Below are positions 31,473 to 42,935 of a stretch of DNA of 64,000 bases, one piece after another. Numbering within the stretch: position 1 is the stretch's first letter; each line of letters opens with the position of its first letter. The DNA lies in NCBI GenBank assembly GCA_022560025.1, contig JAFISE010000001.1:248001-312000 (forward strand). Reading direction: 5' to 3'. Made by a program: the position numbers and the translations under genes. The notes under the pieces were generated by a model that ran no database searches, was not told the origin of the DNA, and was given only the letters and a program-made list of their open reading frames with translations. Source of the stretch: Stagonosporopsis chrysanthemi. Lineage: Eukaryota > Ascomycota > Dothideomycetes > Pleosporales > Didymellaceae.

Positions 31473-33992
31473 TTATGCTACAGATGTCATGTCGCTGCCA
31501 CTGCTAGAGCCAGGAGGGGCTTTTGCTCGCCAGAATACTCGCACACTTCTAAGCAAACGTGCCCGCATTAGCTGTAGGCGCAGGTATGTGATGCGATTGC
31601 TGACGTGCACGTATACGAAATTGATATCCTTCCTCACATCTTTCAAAGATGAGTATCTATCCATGCAATACTTGAATAGCAACCAAGAATTCATGACGCA
31701 AAACATCTACGGTAACTTCGTGAGCGCATACTAACAGAACCGCAAAGACGACCACTTACAAATGGAGCTGCGGCAATAAAGTACCTTCTCAGGTTAGCAC
31801 ATCAGATGTGTGTGTGGGTGTGGGTGTCAGGGAATTAACCTCACAACGTACCATTTGATAGACGGATCATCAGCAAACGTGTCCACGTTCATACCAAAGA
31901 AGCCGACTAGAAAGGTTAGTGGCAGAAAAATGAATGTGACCCAACTAAGACGCCACAAGCTTGCGTTAAGCTCCATTGAGCGTCTGGAATCCTTGATACT
32001 GATCGACTTATAGACAAGATCGATCATGTCCACCACTGGTCTAAGCATATCTTCCTCGACGTCATACCTGTGAGCCTCAAGTCTCGATAGGATGTAGGCC
32101 AAGAAGTCGGTGTCGTGAACCCGACGCATGTCATGACGGATATCCTGAACTAGGAATGTGATTGCGATGATGGACTTTTTCAAGTTCGAGAATTGCCTCG
32201 AGTATGTCCAAAGTTCCGACGAGACGGTTTCGTCCTCGGGATTTTTGTGTACCCTTCTGTCGAGTTTGCCGCACCGCTCAGCGTGGGAGTCGACTTTCTT
32301 CTCCATGTCCTCATCCAAACTCTTGAAGACATTCTGAATTACGTTCTCTACAAACTGTACGCCGTTCAAACACGAAGAAGGTTCAAGAGAAGTCTGTGTG
32401 TGAACCGACTTGCTAATACCAGCGAGAATGTCGCCGGTGGAGGCAAAGTTGCTCAAATTGTCAATGACCATGGATGTTCTCCCACGAGAAACCATTTCCG
32501 ATCTTTCGTAGACAATAATCATATTCGAGCGGAAGACCGATTCCCTCGGGTCCTCTGTATTTCCGGAAGTCGCGGACAAGATTTTGCTTTTACTTCGTGC
32601 TGACTCAACTAGAGAAGTTTCGGGTTTTGTAATGCGTTCTGGCGCTGTTTCTGTCGTCGAATTAGCAGCCCCGTCAGCTGCTGCCTCCGCGTTTGTCATA
32701 TCATGTGCTATATCAACCGAAGGAGTAGCCATGGAAAGTGCAGTTGTGTCCAGTAGATCTGAATCACGCGGCCATCGGTGTTGCCAGTAGATAATGAGCT
32801 GTTGGAGTTGATCGCCTCCGGTATGTGGAAGCGGAGCAATCCAGTGATCAATACAGATTGCACCTTGAATCATCCCACGCTTCTCGTCGTGTACATTCGG
32901 AAACAATCGTGTCTTCCTAGATGAGGATTTGCGGCTCTTGGGCTCCACACGTTCCTCCAGTCGATGGCCGTAGTTCTTGAACCATGGGCTCTCGCTGCGA
33001 ATCTCTCGCAGAATTTCAGACATAGCCTCTCGATCGTTTAGAATAAGTCTGTTGGCCTGTCAGTCTTATATTCGAGTTGATCTTGATGATACTATGTCTA
33101 TTGCGCACATTATCTTCATTGAGTTTGGTGTGACTTGGGTACTAGCATCCTGGAACCAGTTAGTAGTATCACCAGCTACTCGGCCAAATCTCATACTCTG
33201 AATGGTTTTCTACGCTCATTCGCGCGAGTCCTCAGCTACCACTGGTCAACACAAACATTGACCTAAGGGACAAGATCCGAACACCCACAGCTAAGTGTAC
33301 AAACGGATACTGCAAGGACTCATGGCACAATTTGACACTGTTGGCGGTTGAATCTGAACCACCAATATCTGTTTTTTTTTATCAAAATCTGCCAACAATA
33401 AACCCAAGAGCATGTACGTACGACATGAAAAAACTTTCAAGACGATTGTGGGCTCAATCTCACGTCGAGTATATCTGGAGCTCTCACTTGCCGATGAGGC
33501 GCTTGTGTAGTCTGAATAGTAATAACTGCTTCCAGATGTCGTCGTACTCTTGTTGTTCAGCTGCTTCTTCTTCCCAAAGAATGCGAAAGGAAACCGAAAT
33601 TTGACCCTTGTTCGAAGAGATAGGGTGTCACTTCCTTCGACTTCGACTGTCTCGGATCGACGATCTTCATGTTCGGACAAAGGCAGCTCACTAACGACTT
33701 GACGAAGATTGCCACTTTCGGCCTCCCCATCAAGGTTGACTACAGGTGCCAAGATCTCAGGCGCAGGCGATCGCGAGGTTGAAATCTGTTTATCTTTCTT
33801 CTGACTTTTGATACTCGCTCTTCGCAGCTTGTTGTAAAATCTCCGAGATCTGCGTGATACTTCCAAATCGCTTGTTTCTGAATCTGAAGGACGCCCTGCC
33901 GGTGGCTGGTACTGGTGCATAGACGCACGACGCGGAAGACGTCGCCTGATTGAAAGTGAGTCATCTTCTGTCCGTCGCGGGTTTGCTGCCAT
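31473..33992 (-). CDS. CorA-type Mg2+ transporter family protein (multi-exon)
   Basis: The 3' part is resolved: exon 31852-33023 (possibly extended slightly upstream), exon 31760-31784 (25 bases) and exon 31473-31706. They join as DPSIKWYFIAAAPFMF in phase. The last two transmembrane helices are WVTFIFLPLTFLVGFFGMN, with the CorA signature GMN, and APFMFCVMNSWLLFKYC. The preceding long helix (YILSRLEAHRYDVEEDML) is the CorA stalk. CorA proteins are pentameric channels for divalent cations, usually plasma-membrane in fungi. A 5' exon from ATG 33992 to about 33430 encodes a basic, Ser-rich disordered N-terminus (RRRLPRRASM, SSRYTRREIEPTIVLK) that I attribute to the same gene. Exons between 33020 and 33430 could not be placed with certainty, so the 5' part might instead be a separate gene. 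Confidence 0.72.
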
Positions 33993-35389
33993 GTTGTTGA
34001 AAGATTGAATGATAATGTGCAAAAAAGATAGTTTAGAAAGTGAGTTGTCCCGTTAGCAAGTTAAACGGTGCAGGACGTTCTTTCGATCTTAAAGAGATGA
34101 ACGACAGAGCGAGGGTCTTGCCAAGATGAAATAACGTGGCACGCTGCTTTTTTACTGCAGTTGGAGGTAATGCATATATTGAATCCTCCAAAGCATCTTA
34201 TGCGTTGTGAACTGTCCAAAATCTATCCTATTAGCCGGCATTAAGCGAAGCCATCGGACAGATTTAACCTCGCGGCAACCTGTCCTTTGGAATCACCAAG
34301 AATCGATTATCGTGGCAAGGTGACCTCTTCACTGTCACATGGGTTCTTAACACTGCGGTAGTGTCTGCGTAAGCCCTGTGCGAGTTCGTGTGGGTGCCGG
34401 ACTTAAAGTGGGCAATGCGGGGGGTCATCGTATCTGAGCATACAATTAGCTCCTTCGCACCTTCCAAATTATCGTTATAAGCTTGACAAACATGAGTGGG
34501 GACTTGTCTGCGATGAGAGACGCCCTCAACACTTCCGCTAAGTGATAAGGCTTTGATGAAGTATTCTTTCGGTATCCCCGAATGAGCAAGGGGATAATAG
34601 CGTCCACTGTTTGGTCGCTCTGTTGCTCGGCCGTAGCGAGCGATGCTTCGCTTGAGCATTGCATGACCCGACATTCCGCTTCGAGCACAGCTCTCCACAA
34701 CGGCACACTAGTCGAGATTAGCTTGAACACACTACATGAAAAAGCAATAAGTAAGCGGCAGGTAATGTCTGTAGGATCTTTGGTTCCAGACACAAATATT
34801 GGCAGCATTACACGTGTCACACGTAGATGTGTATGCAATGTGCTGATATGCATGCAACGTGCCGATATGCAGGCAATGTGATGATATGCATTCATGATGC
34901 ACATAAATCCAAAATAGGTAAGGATAATTTGGCGTGGGTGGTGATTGAGCGGGAAATACTTGGTGTTTGAGACGGGATGGATTGGCTGACAAGGGCGGTC
35001 CGTAGATTTTGAAGGTCATTGACATACCAACCCCTTCTTCCACACACAGCTATAGGACCTTGAAACCAAGGCTTCTGCTTGCTAGACTCGCTTCAAGCAA
35101 CGTGTTGATGGAATAGTGATTTGGCGATGTTTACTAGCGGATATCTGCTGCTGTAAGTGTCTTGTCTTTGTTCTTTTGAACCAGAAGCCCACAATCGCCC
35201 ACAAGATAAGTATTGGTGACCAGAAAAACGTGCTGACCTCCTCCAAACTGGTACACTGCTTCCAGGCCCGCTGCTGATTGGCTGACCAACGCTTATAACC
35301 AATCAGATACAAGCCACAGGTTGGCGTACCAGACTTAGGGGAGTCAGTACGCTTTGCTGGTCATTATATCGTATGTCGCAACGACACTT
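33993..35389. other. Intergenic with unassigned small frames
   Basis: No domain is recognised. Unassigned minus-strand frames are 34264-34698 (144 codons) and 35082-35312 (76 codons, one hydrophobic stretch ILILWAIVGFWF). Either could be a lineage-specific small gene, but nothing supports it. A minisatellite is listed separately. Confidence 0.4.
34823..34896. repeat. Minisatellite, about four copies of a 19-base unit
   Basis: Imperfect tandem units begin at about 34823, 34840, 34859 and 34878, following the pattern GTGCYGATATGCATGCAAY. The first unit is shorter and more diverged. Confidence 0.8.
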
Positions 35390-37992
35390 TCAACACAAGC
35401 ATATTCTTTCGTCCGTCCCTTCCTCTCGCAGTGCTTTTAGCGTACCACGATGCTGGAAATCAAACAGCTTTGTTATGCCGAAACGTTTAAAAGACCTAGA
35501 GCCATCGTATCGTTCTGTTTGGAGCTTCAGCAGCAAGCAGACCAGGGCTCGATGGTTGGGGCTCGCGGTTCGCTCCCCAAAGGCTGCAGGCATACAGTAC
35601 AGCTCTCCCTCATCCCCGACCTCGATGTCCTGCTCTGGGGCGTCGAAGTTCACGATAGGGACATCCAGAGGGCTGCGAAGTTTGCGCAAATCTTTGCTGG
35701 GATTGGACAGACGCCAAGTGTACCCGAACGGATTGCCAGAAGACAATTTTCCTGGGTGTATATCGATCTTCCTGAGGTACTGGGCCTGTAGCCAAAGTCG
35801 ATTTTGCCCTGCCTTCAGCATACCAAACACGTTGTTCTCGTCCTCTGGGATAATATGACGCTTTTCTACTACAAAAAACAATTGTTCGGACCGCTCTTCT
35901 CCGTAGTCAGTTGTATCTCCGTAGATGATACCGTGAGGAGCGTCCAACGATGCCCACGAGAAAGAAGGTGCCCTCGAGAGGTCACGTCTGGAGTGATTCT
36001 CCAGGACACCATTCTTAACGGTCTCCACTTGCCACAAGAGTTGACTCTCCAGAAGTTTGGGTCTATACCACATTCCAGCAATGTATTCGCAAGGCGGATA
36101 GCTCGAAAACATCCACGAGAATCGCTTTGCAATTCCAGACAGCGCAATGAGCTTATCGGTGGAGACGGTCAACTTGGTTCGGGAATATACCTCAACAATG
36201 CGTTTCCACAGTTCGAAGATATGAAGATCAAGCAGATTCCTGTCAGGGTCTGCTAGGCCTTGCAGCCGAATTCGTCGGAATTGTTCCCCATCCTCCCTCC
36301 TTAGGCCTTTGAAAAGCCCCTCGTCGACAACGTCTGATAGTTTTTTCTTCCACGTGGGTAGGTCGTCTGGGTATCCTTCCGCACGTTGGAATTCTCTGCA
36401 TTCCCAAGCGATCTGGTCCTTGCAGAAATGGAGCACACGCGGAGACATGATTCTCTCTTGTAAGACCCATCCTCGCTGATTGACAGGTGCATGCTCTACC
36501 AGGTCCTCCCAGAAGGAAACGTCGACGATCATGCATCGTGTTAGACGACCGAAATTCTTGTCAAGCTGGAAGCGGTCTTCTGTGCGACCTGTCCAGTTGA
36601 GATTGACCTCTTCCTCCCAAAGGCTGTTTGGGTCTCGAGGACGGAACAGGCCTTCATCACTGTTCTTCGACGCTGTTGCGGAGATGTTGAGATAGGAACG
36701 CGCATAAACTTGATCCATAACGCGAGATTGCTCAAGCCAATCATTATCCAGGACTTGTACACCAACATCATGGCTGGAAGACTTCTGTTTGATACACAGG
36801 GAATCAATCCAGATGTATCCAACTTGGTCCAGACGACACGCAAAGAGTATGGCTTCTTGGAACGTCTTCGGGAGTTCTCTCAATCCAATGCCCTGTCTGC
36901 TCAATATTTCTTCATTGTGTGTAGTCAGCTTGAAGACAGTATTCTTCGGCGGTTCACCCTCTTTTGTTGCTCCCCAACAGTGCGATAGCGTAACATAACG
37001 TGGGTGGTGTTTGCTTTTCAGCTTTGGGAAAATGGTTGCCGTTTCAATGAGCTTGATCTTTTCGCTATACAGGTCGTGATGATGTGAGAGGATCGCCACG
37101 CCCAGGGTCTCACCCACTCCTTTGGCATTTTTTAGAGCAGTGAGATCTAATAAACGCTTTGGATACCACTGCCAATCTGGCCTTTTCCAGTGATCTGCGC
37201 ACGTGCAGTCCTGTATCCATGTCCTTGAAAGTTCAAGAACCTCATCGGAACCAGTGCTCTTTGATGTCGGAGTTCGACATGTACTCGTGTCGCCTATTAC
37301 GTGTCAGATACAGACTGCCCGCCATGGAAAAAGAATGCCCGCGTGTTCAAAAAAGGTGTTAGATCACGTGGCAAATCCCACCAAAGATATGACTTGAAAA
37401 CACAGAGACGCGTCATAAAGAATTGCTGGCAGTAGCATGACCATGCTTGTACAGAAAGCTGAACTTATGGGGAAGGTCCAACTGGGCCCAACTCTCGGGT
37501 GGGGTTTGAATACACTTACTGGTAGGTTTGAGAGCAAAGGTACGGAGGAGGGTCTGAGTCTCCTGTAGTTGGAAATCCAGCTTGTACATGTAAGGAATCT
37601 CGGCCAGATTTGCCGAGTCCCTCCTGAGAGCCAGATTGTCCCGGTCCTCCCACAGCGAAAGTCCAGCTTGAATGCCGATGTCTCCATTCCTCGCGGCGGG
37701 ATCCAGCCCTTTCTGCTCCTTTAGCTCTTTCAGTTTGTTTGAGAGTGCTTTGCAAATAATGCAGCCCATCGCTTCCGAAATCTTTAGCGTCTCCATTTTA
37801 CTGTGGTGCTTGAAGGTCAAGTCAAGGCTTCCATTCCAGGAGTTCCCAGTCCCCAGGCCACCACAAAGTACTGTTGACGTCAGATTTGAACTAAGAACGT
37901 AGAGATGAAGGTACACAAGGCACCCGCAGTCTATGCAGATCTCATCTCAAAGGGACGTCGCACATACTGTTGCGACAAATATTGCAGAGCAT
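35390..37992 (-). CDS. HET-domain (heterokaryon incompatibility) protein
   Basis: The main exon runs from 37293 to 35390. It includes STGSDEVLELSRTWIQDC, then the HET domain with YVTLSHCWG, LPKTFQEAILFACRLD, YIWIDSLCIKQ and RGWVLQERIMSPRVLHF. Upstream exons lie at about 37500-37940 (EAMGCIICKALSNKL, with a GTAAGT donor near 37520) and at the probable start ATG 37992 (MLCNICRNSM). A 38-base intron with a GTATGT donor seems to follow the start, though its size is marginal. HET proteins trigger cell death on fusion of unlike hyphae or act in related immune-like responses. They are highly expanded in filamentous ascomycetes. The total is about 800 residues. The region between 37293 and 37520 may contain one more small exon. 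Confidence 0.85.
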
Positions 37993-38801
37993 GTTTCGAT
38001 TCTTCCTGACGAAACGCTGCGCGAAATTGACGGATCTGTAGATCAAAAGCGATTATCGATGGGAGGAATAAACAAATACCGCGACGTCTAGGGTAACGTA
38101 CAAATACCGATCTCGAGCAGCATTGCACAACCTAGCGCTGTGTTTTATCGCCCTGGTTGTTACTTCAGCCTCGTCTTGTGCATTAGTGCTCCCAGGCTCA
38201 AACGTTAGGTAGACATCTCAGCTGGTCGCCAACAAAATGATTCGTTGTGCTCCATGCACCCCCAGCAGCCTTCAGGGTGCATTGATAACTCAGCCCCAAA
38301 TCATCTGACCTTATGGTGCAGCTTGAAGTGCATTTGAAAGTGACCCCTCACTTTAGTGTTTGCCTGCCTTTGGTTTGGCGGACACGGGTTAGCCCGTATT
38401 CGCTACGCTGCGCCTCGCCATGACTGGTTTACCCCACGTAGGCATTCTGTCACACGTGACTGAAACTTCCTTCTTTCATATCGAACAGATCAACTTCATC
38501 CTATCACTTCTTTTCCCGGGTTTTTTTCGCGCAGTCTTGAAAATGCCCAAGGGTCTCGGACTGCAAAGTTGGACTCATACAGTCCTAGTGGAGGTAGCTG
38601 AGTCGATGAAGAAGTCCTGTTGGAATGTCCTTCCTTTGACTACTGATACTTAAGCAGGCAGTCGGGCAAATTTCACTACGCTTGACCAGTCTCCATCCTA
38701 GCGGAAAGCAGAGAGCAGAAAGTGCGATTGATCTCTTCTCCCACAACATGCTATATCACGGCCCCCCACAGCCTCTTCCTATATAACTCCGCGTATCCAC
38801 A
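37993..38801. other. HET gene promoter side, no gene recognised
   Basis: About 800 bases between the 5' end of the HET gene and the 3' end of the dehydrogenase fragment. No coding signal is recognised. Confidence 0.45.
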
Positions 38802-39156
38802 TCAATACCCCCTATCCCGATTCACCTCATTCACCAATTTGCCCCCGCTCCTCTGCCTGCGAACATTCGTCGCCAGCACCTGAAACGCACGGTCTGCATA
38901 CGCATCGCTAGAGCCGCTGACATGGGGCGTGATAAGCACATTGGGCGCCGTCCACAACGGGTCGTCTTCAGGAAGGGGTTCAGGATCCGCGACATCGAGC
39001 GCTGCGCCACGGATCTGCTCTGTCTCCAGCGCGTGGATTAGCGCCTTCTGGTCGATGATCTGGCCGCGCGCAATGTTGGCAACGAATGTCCCGCGTGGGT
39101 TACTCTTCTGTAGGAGCTCAAACTCAGCCGTGGAGAGGAGATGCGTGGTGTATTTT
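38802..39156 (-). pseudogene. D-2-hydroxyacid dehydrogenase, C-terminal exon only
   Basis: The frame encodes the end of the NAD-binding and catalytic region: THLLSTAEFELLQKSNPRGT, VANIARGQIIDQKALIHALE, IRGAALDVADPEPLPEDDP and PNVLITPHVSG, with the catalytic His in the last. It ends VNRDRGY before the stop at 38802. A CAG acceptor precedes codon AAA at 39156, so an upstream exon should exist. Instead the sequence runs, within 42 bases, into a 23-base G homopolymer. No N-terminal two thirds (substrate domain and GxGxxG) occurs before the divergent SEC1 start. The gene is either truly truncated or broken by a misassembly at the homopolymers. Family members reduce 2-keto acids with NAD(P)H. Confidence 0.8.
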
Positions 39157-39197
39157 CTGGGTGGTGTGAGTAGCATTTCAACAAAGATCCAAGATCC

Positions 39198-39281
39198 GGG
39201 GGGGGGGGGGGGGGGGGGGGCGGAAACGGCAAACGGCAAACGGCAGCACAAACACACCCCCCCCCCCCCACCATAACCCAC

Positions 39282-39318
<37 letters not shown>
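39198..39318. repeat. Poly-G and poly-C homopolymer cluster
   Basis: There are 23 G at 39198-39220, 13 C at 39257-39269 and 36 C at 39283-39318. They are separated by short spacers including a repeated CGGCAAA-type word (39226-39244). Nothing else in the window resembles this. Confidence 0.95.
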
Positions 39319-39319
<1 letters not shown>

Positions 39320-39393
39320 CGCTGCCCAGCTCCTGCTCCCACCCGCCTCGACACACCCCCGCGGCGCCGGCAGCCGACCCCGACCCCGCCACG

Positions 39394-41715
39394 ATGGTGT
39401 CCATGATCGAGATCCAGCGCGAGCGTAGGTGCCCGTCTGCTGCGCGCACGCCGCCTTGGGCCGCCGCTGACACGTAGCCCCAGTGATCCTCAACACCATC
39501 CGCCAGATGACCCGCGGCGACGTGCGCATGCCCTCACCCCGCCCCCCGCCCGCGCCCGCTCGAGCACTAACCGCGCGCAGTGGAAGATCCTCATTGTCGA
39601 CGACGACTCGAAGAAGCTCATCGACAACGTCGTCAAGGAAGATGACATCCTCAACTCCAACATCACCAACATCGAGCGCCTCGAGGACCGCCGCGAGACG
39701 CAGCGCGACATGGACGCCATCTACATCCTCACGCCGAAGCCGCACATTGTCGACTGCGTCATGGCCGAGCTCGACGTCCGACGCTACCGCGGCCTCTTCC
39801 TCGTGTGGACCACGCTGCTCCCGCCGCCGCTGAAGGAGCGCATCGACCGCTCGCAGATGGCCCGCGACCAGATCAGGGCCTTTCGCACCGTCCACCTCGA
39901 CTACCACCCCCAGGAGTCGCACCTGGTCACCTTCAAGGACCCCTGGAGCTTCCCCACCCTCTTCCACCCCGAGTGCAACAACCTCGTCGTGCGCCACATG
40001 GAGGACATGGCCGAAAAGGTACGCCTGTGAGCCACATAAGACACCAGCATGCTGACCCTCGTCCTCAGATCACCGGCGTCTGCGTGGCGTTGGGCGAGTA
40101 CCCCATCATCCGATACTACCGCCCGCGCACGCCCACACACGAGGCCAGCGTCCTCTGCTCGCACCTCGCCCGCTTCGTCCAGGACAAGCTCGACATGTAC
40201 GCGCAGTTCAACCAAGACTTCCCCCCGCAGTCGAACCGCCCCCGCGGTGCCCTCTACATCACAGACCGCTCCATGGACCTGTACGCTCCGTTCCTGCACG
40301 AGTTCACCTACCAGGCCATGGCACTAGACCTGCTGCCCATCAACGACACGGACAAAATCACCTACAGTGCGGTCGTGAACGAAGATGACCCAGGCGCCGA
40401 GGAAAAGGAGATGGAGATCAGTGACAGCGACAAGATCTGGGTAGAAAACCGCCACCGCCACATGAAGGACACATTGGACAAGCTCATCAGCGACTTCCAG
40501 AAGTTCATTGCCGACAATCCAAACTTCACAAACCAAGACGCACAGAACGCAGCTGGCATGAATGGTCTCAACGCAATCAAGGATATGATCGCTGGATTGC
40601 CGCAGTTCCAGCAGATGAAAGAGTCGTACACGCTGCATCTGGGCATGGCGGAGAAGTGCATGGACATCTTCCAGAAGCACAAGCTGCCAGACCTGGCCTC
40701 CGTTGAGCAGTGCTTGGCCACTGGCCTCGATGAAGACTACCGCAAGGCCAAGAACATGGCTGACCAGGTTGTGCGGACATTGGACGACGAGGCCGTCACG
40801 CCCGCTGACCGGTTGCGATTGATCGCGCTCTACGTCCTGTTCCGCGACGGTGTACTTCCAGCAGACCTGCAGAAGCTGATCTTCCACGCTCAACTACCAC
40901 CCCTTGACATGGAAGTCGTGCGCAACCTCGACCTCCTTGGAGCTCGAGTGGGCAGACAACTAAAGGAAAAGCGCGACCCTCCACCGCCCCTCTTCCCACG
41001 CAATGCCGTGCCTCCAGCCAACGCAGAAGAATACGGCCTCTCAAGATTCACGCCGGCGGTACAGGAGATGCTCGAAGGCCATGTTCGTGGATCCTTACCA
41101 CAGGACGTTTTCCCATTCACCAAGGCGGCACCTGAAGACATGAACATGCAGGACAGTGCACAAGCATCGTCGCTTCGCTCTGCCAAGCCGACCTGGGCGA
41201 AGTCGCGACTGGCGAGCGTTGAGCCACGACAGCGTGTTATTGTCTTCATGGCTGGCGGTGCAACATACTCCGAATCCCGAGCCTGCTACAATGTCTCTGA
41301 GAAGACTTCAAGAGATGTCTTCCTCATCACCTCCCATATGATGAAGCCACAGCTCTTCCTGCGCCAAGTGGGCGACCTCAGCCAACGACGCGACCGCCTC
41401 CGACTTCCCGTCGACGGCCCGCAGCCGACTGCACCCAAGCACCTGTTTGAGAAGCCGGAGCCACCTAAGCCTGCGCCACCGCCAGCAGGCACGAAGCCTA
41501 TGCCATCGGGTCTGCCGGCAGGCCCACGAGCCGGAGGACCACGACCAGGCGCGCCTCAACCACCAACGGCAGCCATGGGTCAGATGAATCTAAACGCCCA
41601 GAGACCGCCTCAGCAGAGTCCTGCGCCCGCATCCAGTAGCGGGCGACCTCACAAGGAGGAGAAGGAGAAGGAAAAGAAGAAAAAGAAGCACCACTTCTTC
41701 TCGTCAAAACACTAG
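39394..41715 (+). CDS. sec1: Sec1/Munc18-family exocytosis regulator (Sec1)
   Basis: Four exons, 39394-39424, 39484-39521, 39581-40018 and 40069-41715, encode 717 residues. The joins give MVSMIEIQRELILNTIRQM, TRGDWKILIVDDDSKKL and MAEKITGVCVALGEYP. Domain 1 contains DAIYILTPKPHIVDCVM. Domains 2 and 3 include RGALYITDRSMDLYAPFLHE and LPQFQQMKESYTLHLGMAEK. The late segment RVIVFMAGGATYSESRACY is a family hallmark. Sec1 binds assembled SNARE complexes (Sso, Sec9, Snc) and promotes vesicle fusion at the hyphal tip. The C-terminal 100 residues are Pro/Gly/Gln rich and end in a basic KKKKKHHFFSSKH tail, as in filamentous-fungal orthologues. The start codon lies only 76 bases from the poly-C tract, so the promoter sequence shown may be unreliable. 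Confidence 0.94.
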
Positions 41716-42395
41716 GCGCGGTGATGATTATGTAGTGAGCGTGTTTGGCGCAATGTTGATTTCATGGTTTTGCATCAGCATGGCACGGCGTTGTTGTATA
41801 GGATACCCAAGTATCCAAGTTCGAGCATGGCGCAGCATAGACAGCAGGTTCTGGCAATATCAAGCAAGTACACTTTAGCCCTTCAGCACATGTCCGAGAG
41901 GTTTGTATCCAGCCTTGCAGCGCGTCGCGGTTGTCACTCACCAATCCGCACTAGCGTGGGACGCCTCAATAACTGGCGTCTCTGGTTTAGGCTAAGCAGA
42001 AGGCTGCAACAGCCCTATGATCAGCTCTCCAAAACGGAAGGATCTTCCAGAGTCACACAGTGACTTGAGATTCCTCCCGTTTGAGGATTACTTACATAGC
42101 CCCACGACAGCTGCCGCTTTCCCCCACTACTCAACATTCATCGATCTATCGAAGCAAGAGCAAGGACAAAAACAGGCGTCAGGGGTTTCGAACACCAGAA
42201 AACCACACCCACCCACACGGCCAGTGCTATACCAACTATCGAGCGCCCGCGTGCTACGCGCGTTGTGCCGTCCCGCCACGCACCACCAGCACTTTTGATC
42301 CCCCCCATCCTCCACCAAAAGAAGTGTTGCAAAATCTCGAGAGCCGCAAGACGCTCCACCGCCACCGCCGCACACCCAACACCCACCCAACAAGC
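41716..42395. other. Intergenic, sec1 to small proline-rich gene
   Basis: 680 bases with no recognised gene. The last 300 bases are C-rich and presumably form the promoter and leader of the next gene. Confidence 0.45.
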
Positions 42396-42935
42396 ATGCC
42401 CTCGTTCCTGAAAAAACTCCTCTACGGGAAAGACCTCTCAAACCCCTACGGCAGCAGATTCCACCCGGGCCACGTATCAACAGACCCCCCGCCGCCGCGC
42501 AGCAACGCGACGCACGTGCACTCTCCTCCACCTCACCGCGCCCCGACGACGACGACGACGCACGCGCGTGCCCCGTCCCCGTCCTACCTCGAGGAAGCAC
42601 GCCGTATGGCGGGGAGGGATCCTGTCACTGGTCGTGTCCTGCGGTCTTCTGCTTGTGCTTGTGCTTCTGCTTCCGCAGATGCAAACGCGAATGCAGATGC
42701 AAAGACAAACACAACCACACGCAACCCCTTTGCAGACCCCGCGCCTGCTGTCCCTACACCACCACCACCACAACCACCATCAGGGCCAGGGCCAGGGTCA
42801 GGGTCAGGGTTCAGCAGCGACCTCCTTCTTCGCGACCAGAGGATGCGCAGGGAAGAGAGAGAGGCGATGGAGCGGGCGCAGAGGGAATTGAGGGGGTATT
42901 TTTCGCCGGTTGTGAGGGCTGTGGGGAGGCGGTAA
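42396..42935 (+). CDS. Small proline- and alanine-rich hypothetical protein
   Basis: An intronless 179-residue frame starts at ATG 42396 (MPSFLKKLLYGKDLSNPYGS). I do not recognise a family. The first 20 residues look amphipathic and basic. The middle is disordered with Thr, Pro and His runs, a simple-repeat section (ACACASASADANANADAK), and Gly-Pro-Ser dipeptides. The C-terminus (RDQRMRREEREAMERAQREL) is a strongly charged helix ending in GYFSPVVRAVGRR. The frame is also open about 100 codons upstream. A Leu/Lys N-terminus plus a charged helix could suggest peripheral membrane attachment, but this is speculation. Third-position GC bias and the ordered termini favour a real gene. Confidence 0.5.
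   Translation: MPSFLKKLLYGKDLSNPYGSRFHPGHVSTDPPPPRSNATHVHSPPPHRAPTTTTTHARAPSPSYLEEARRMAGRDPVTGRVLRSSACACASASADANANADAKTNTTTRNPFADPAPAVPTPPPPQPPSGPGPGSGSGFSSDLLLRDQRMRREEREAMERAQRELRGYFSPVVRAVGRR

Noticed and set aside
39038..39997. Minus-strand 319-codon frame spanning the homopolymers
   Set aside because: It reads through poly-C as poly-Gly and is antisense to SEC1.
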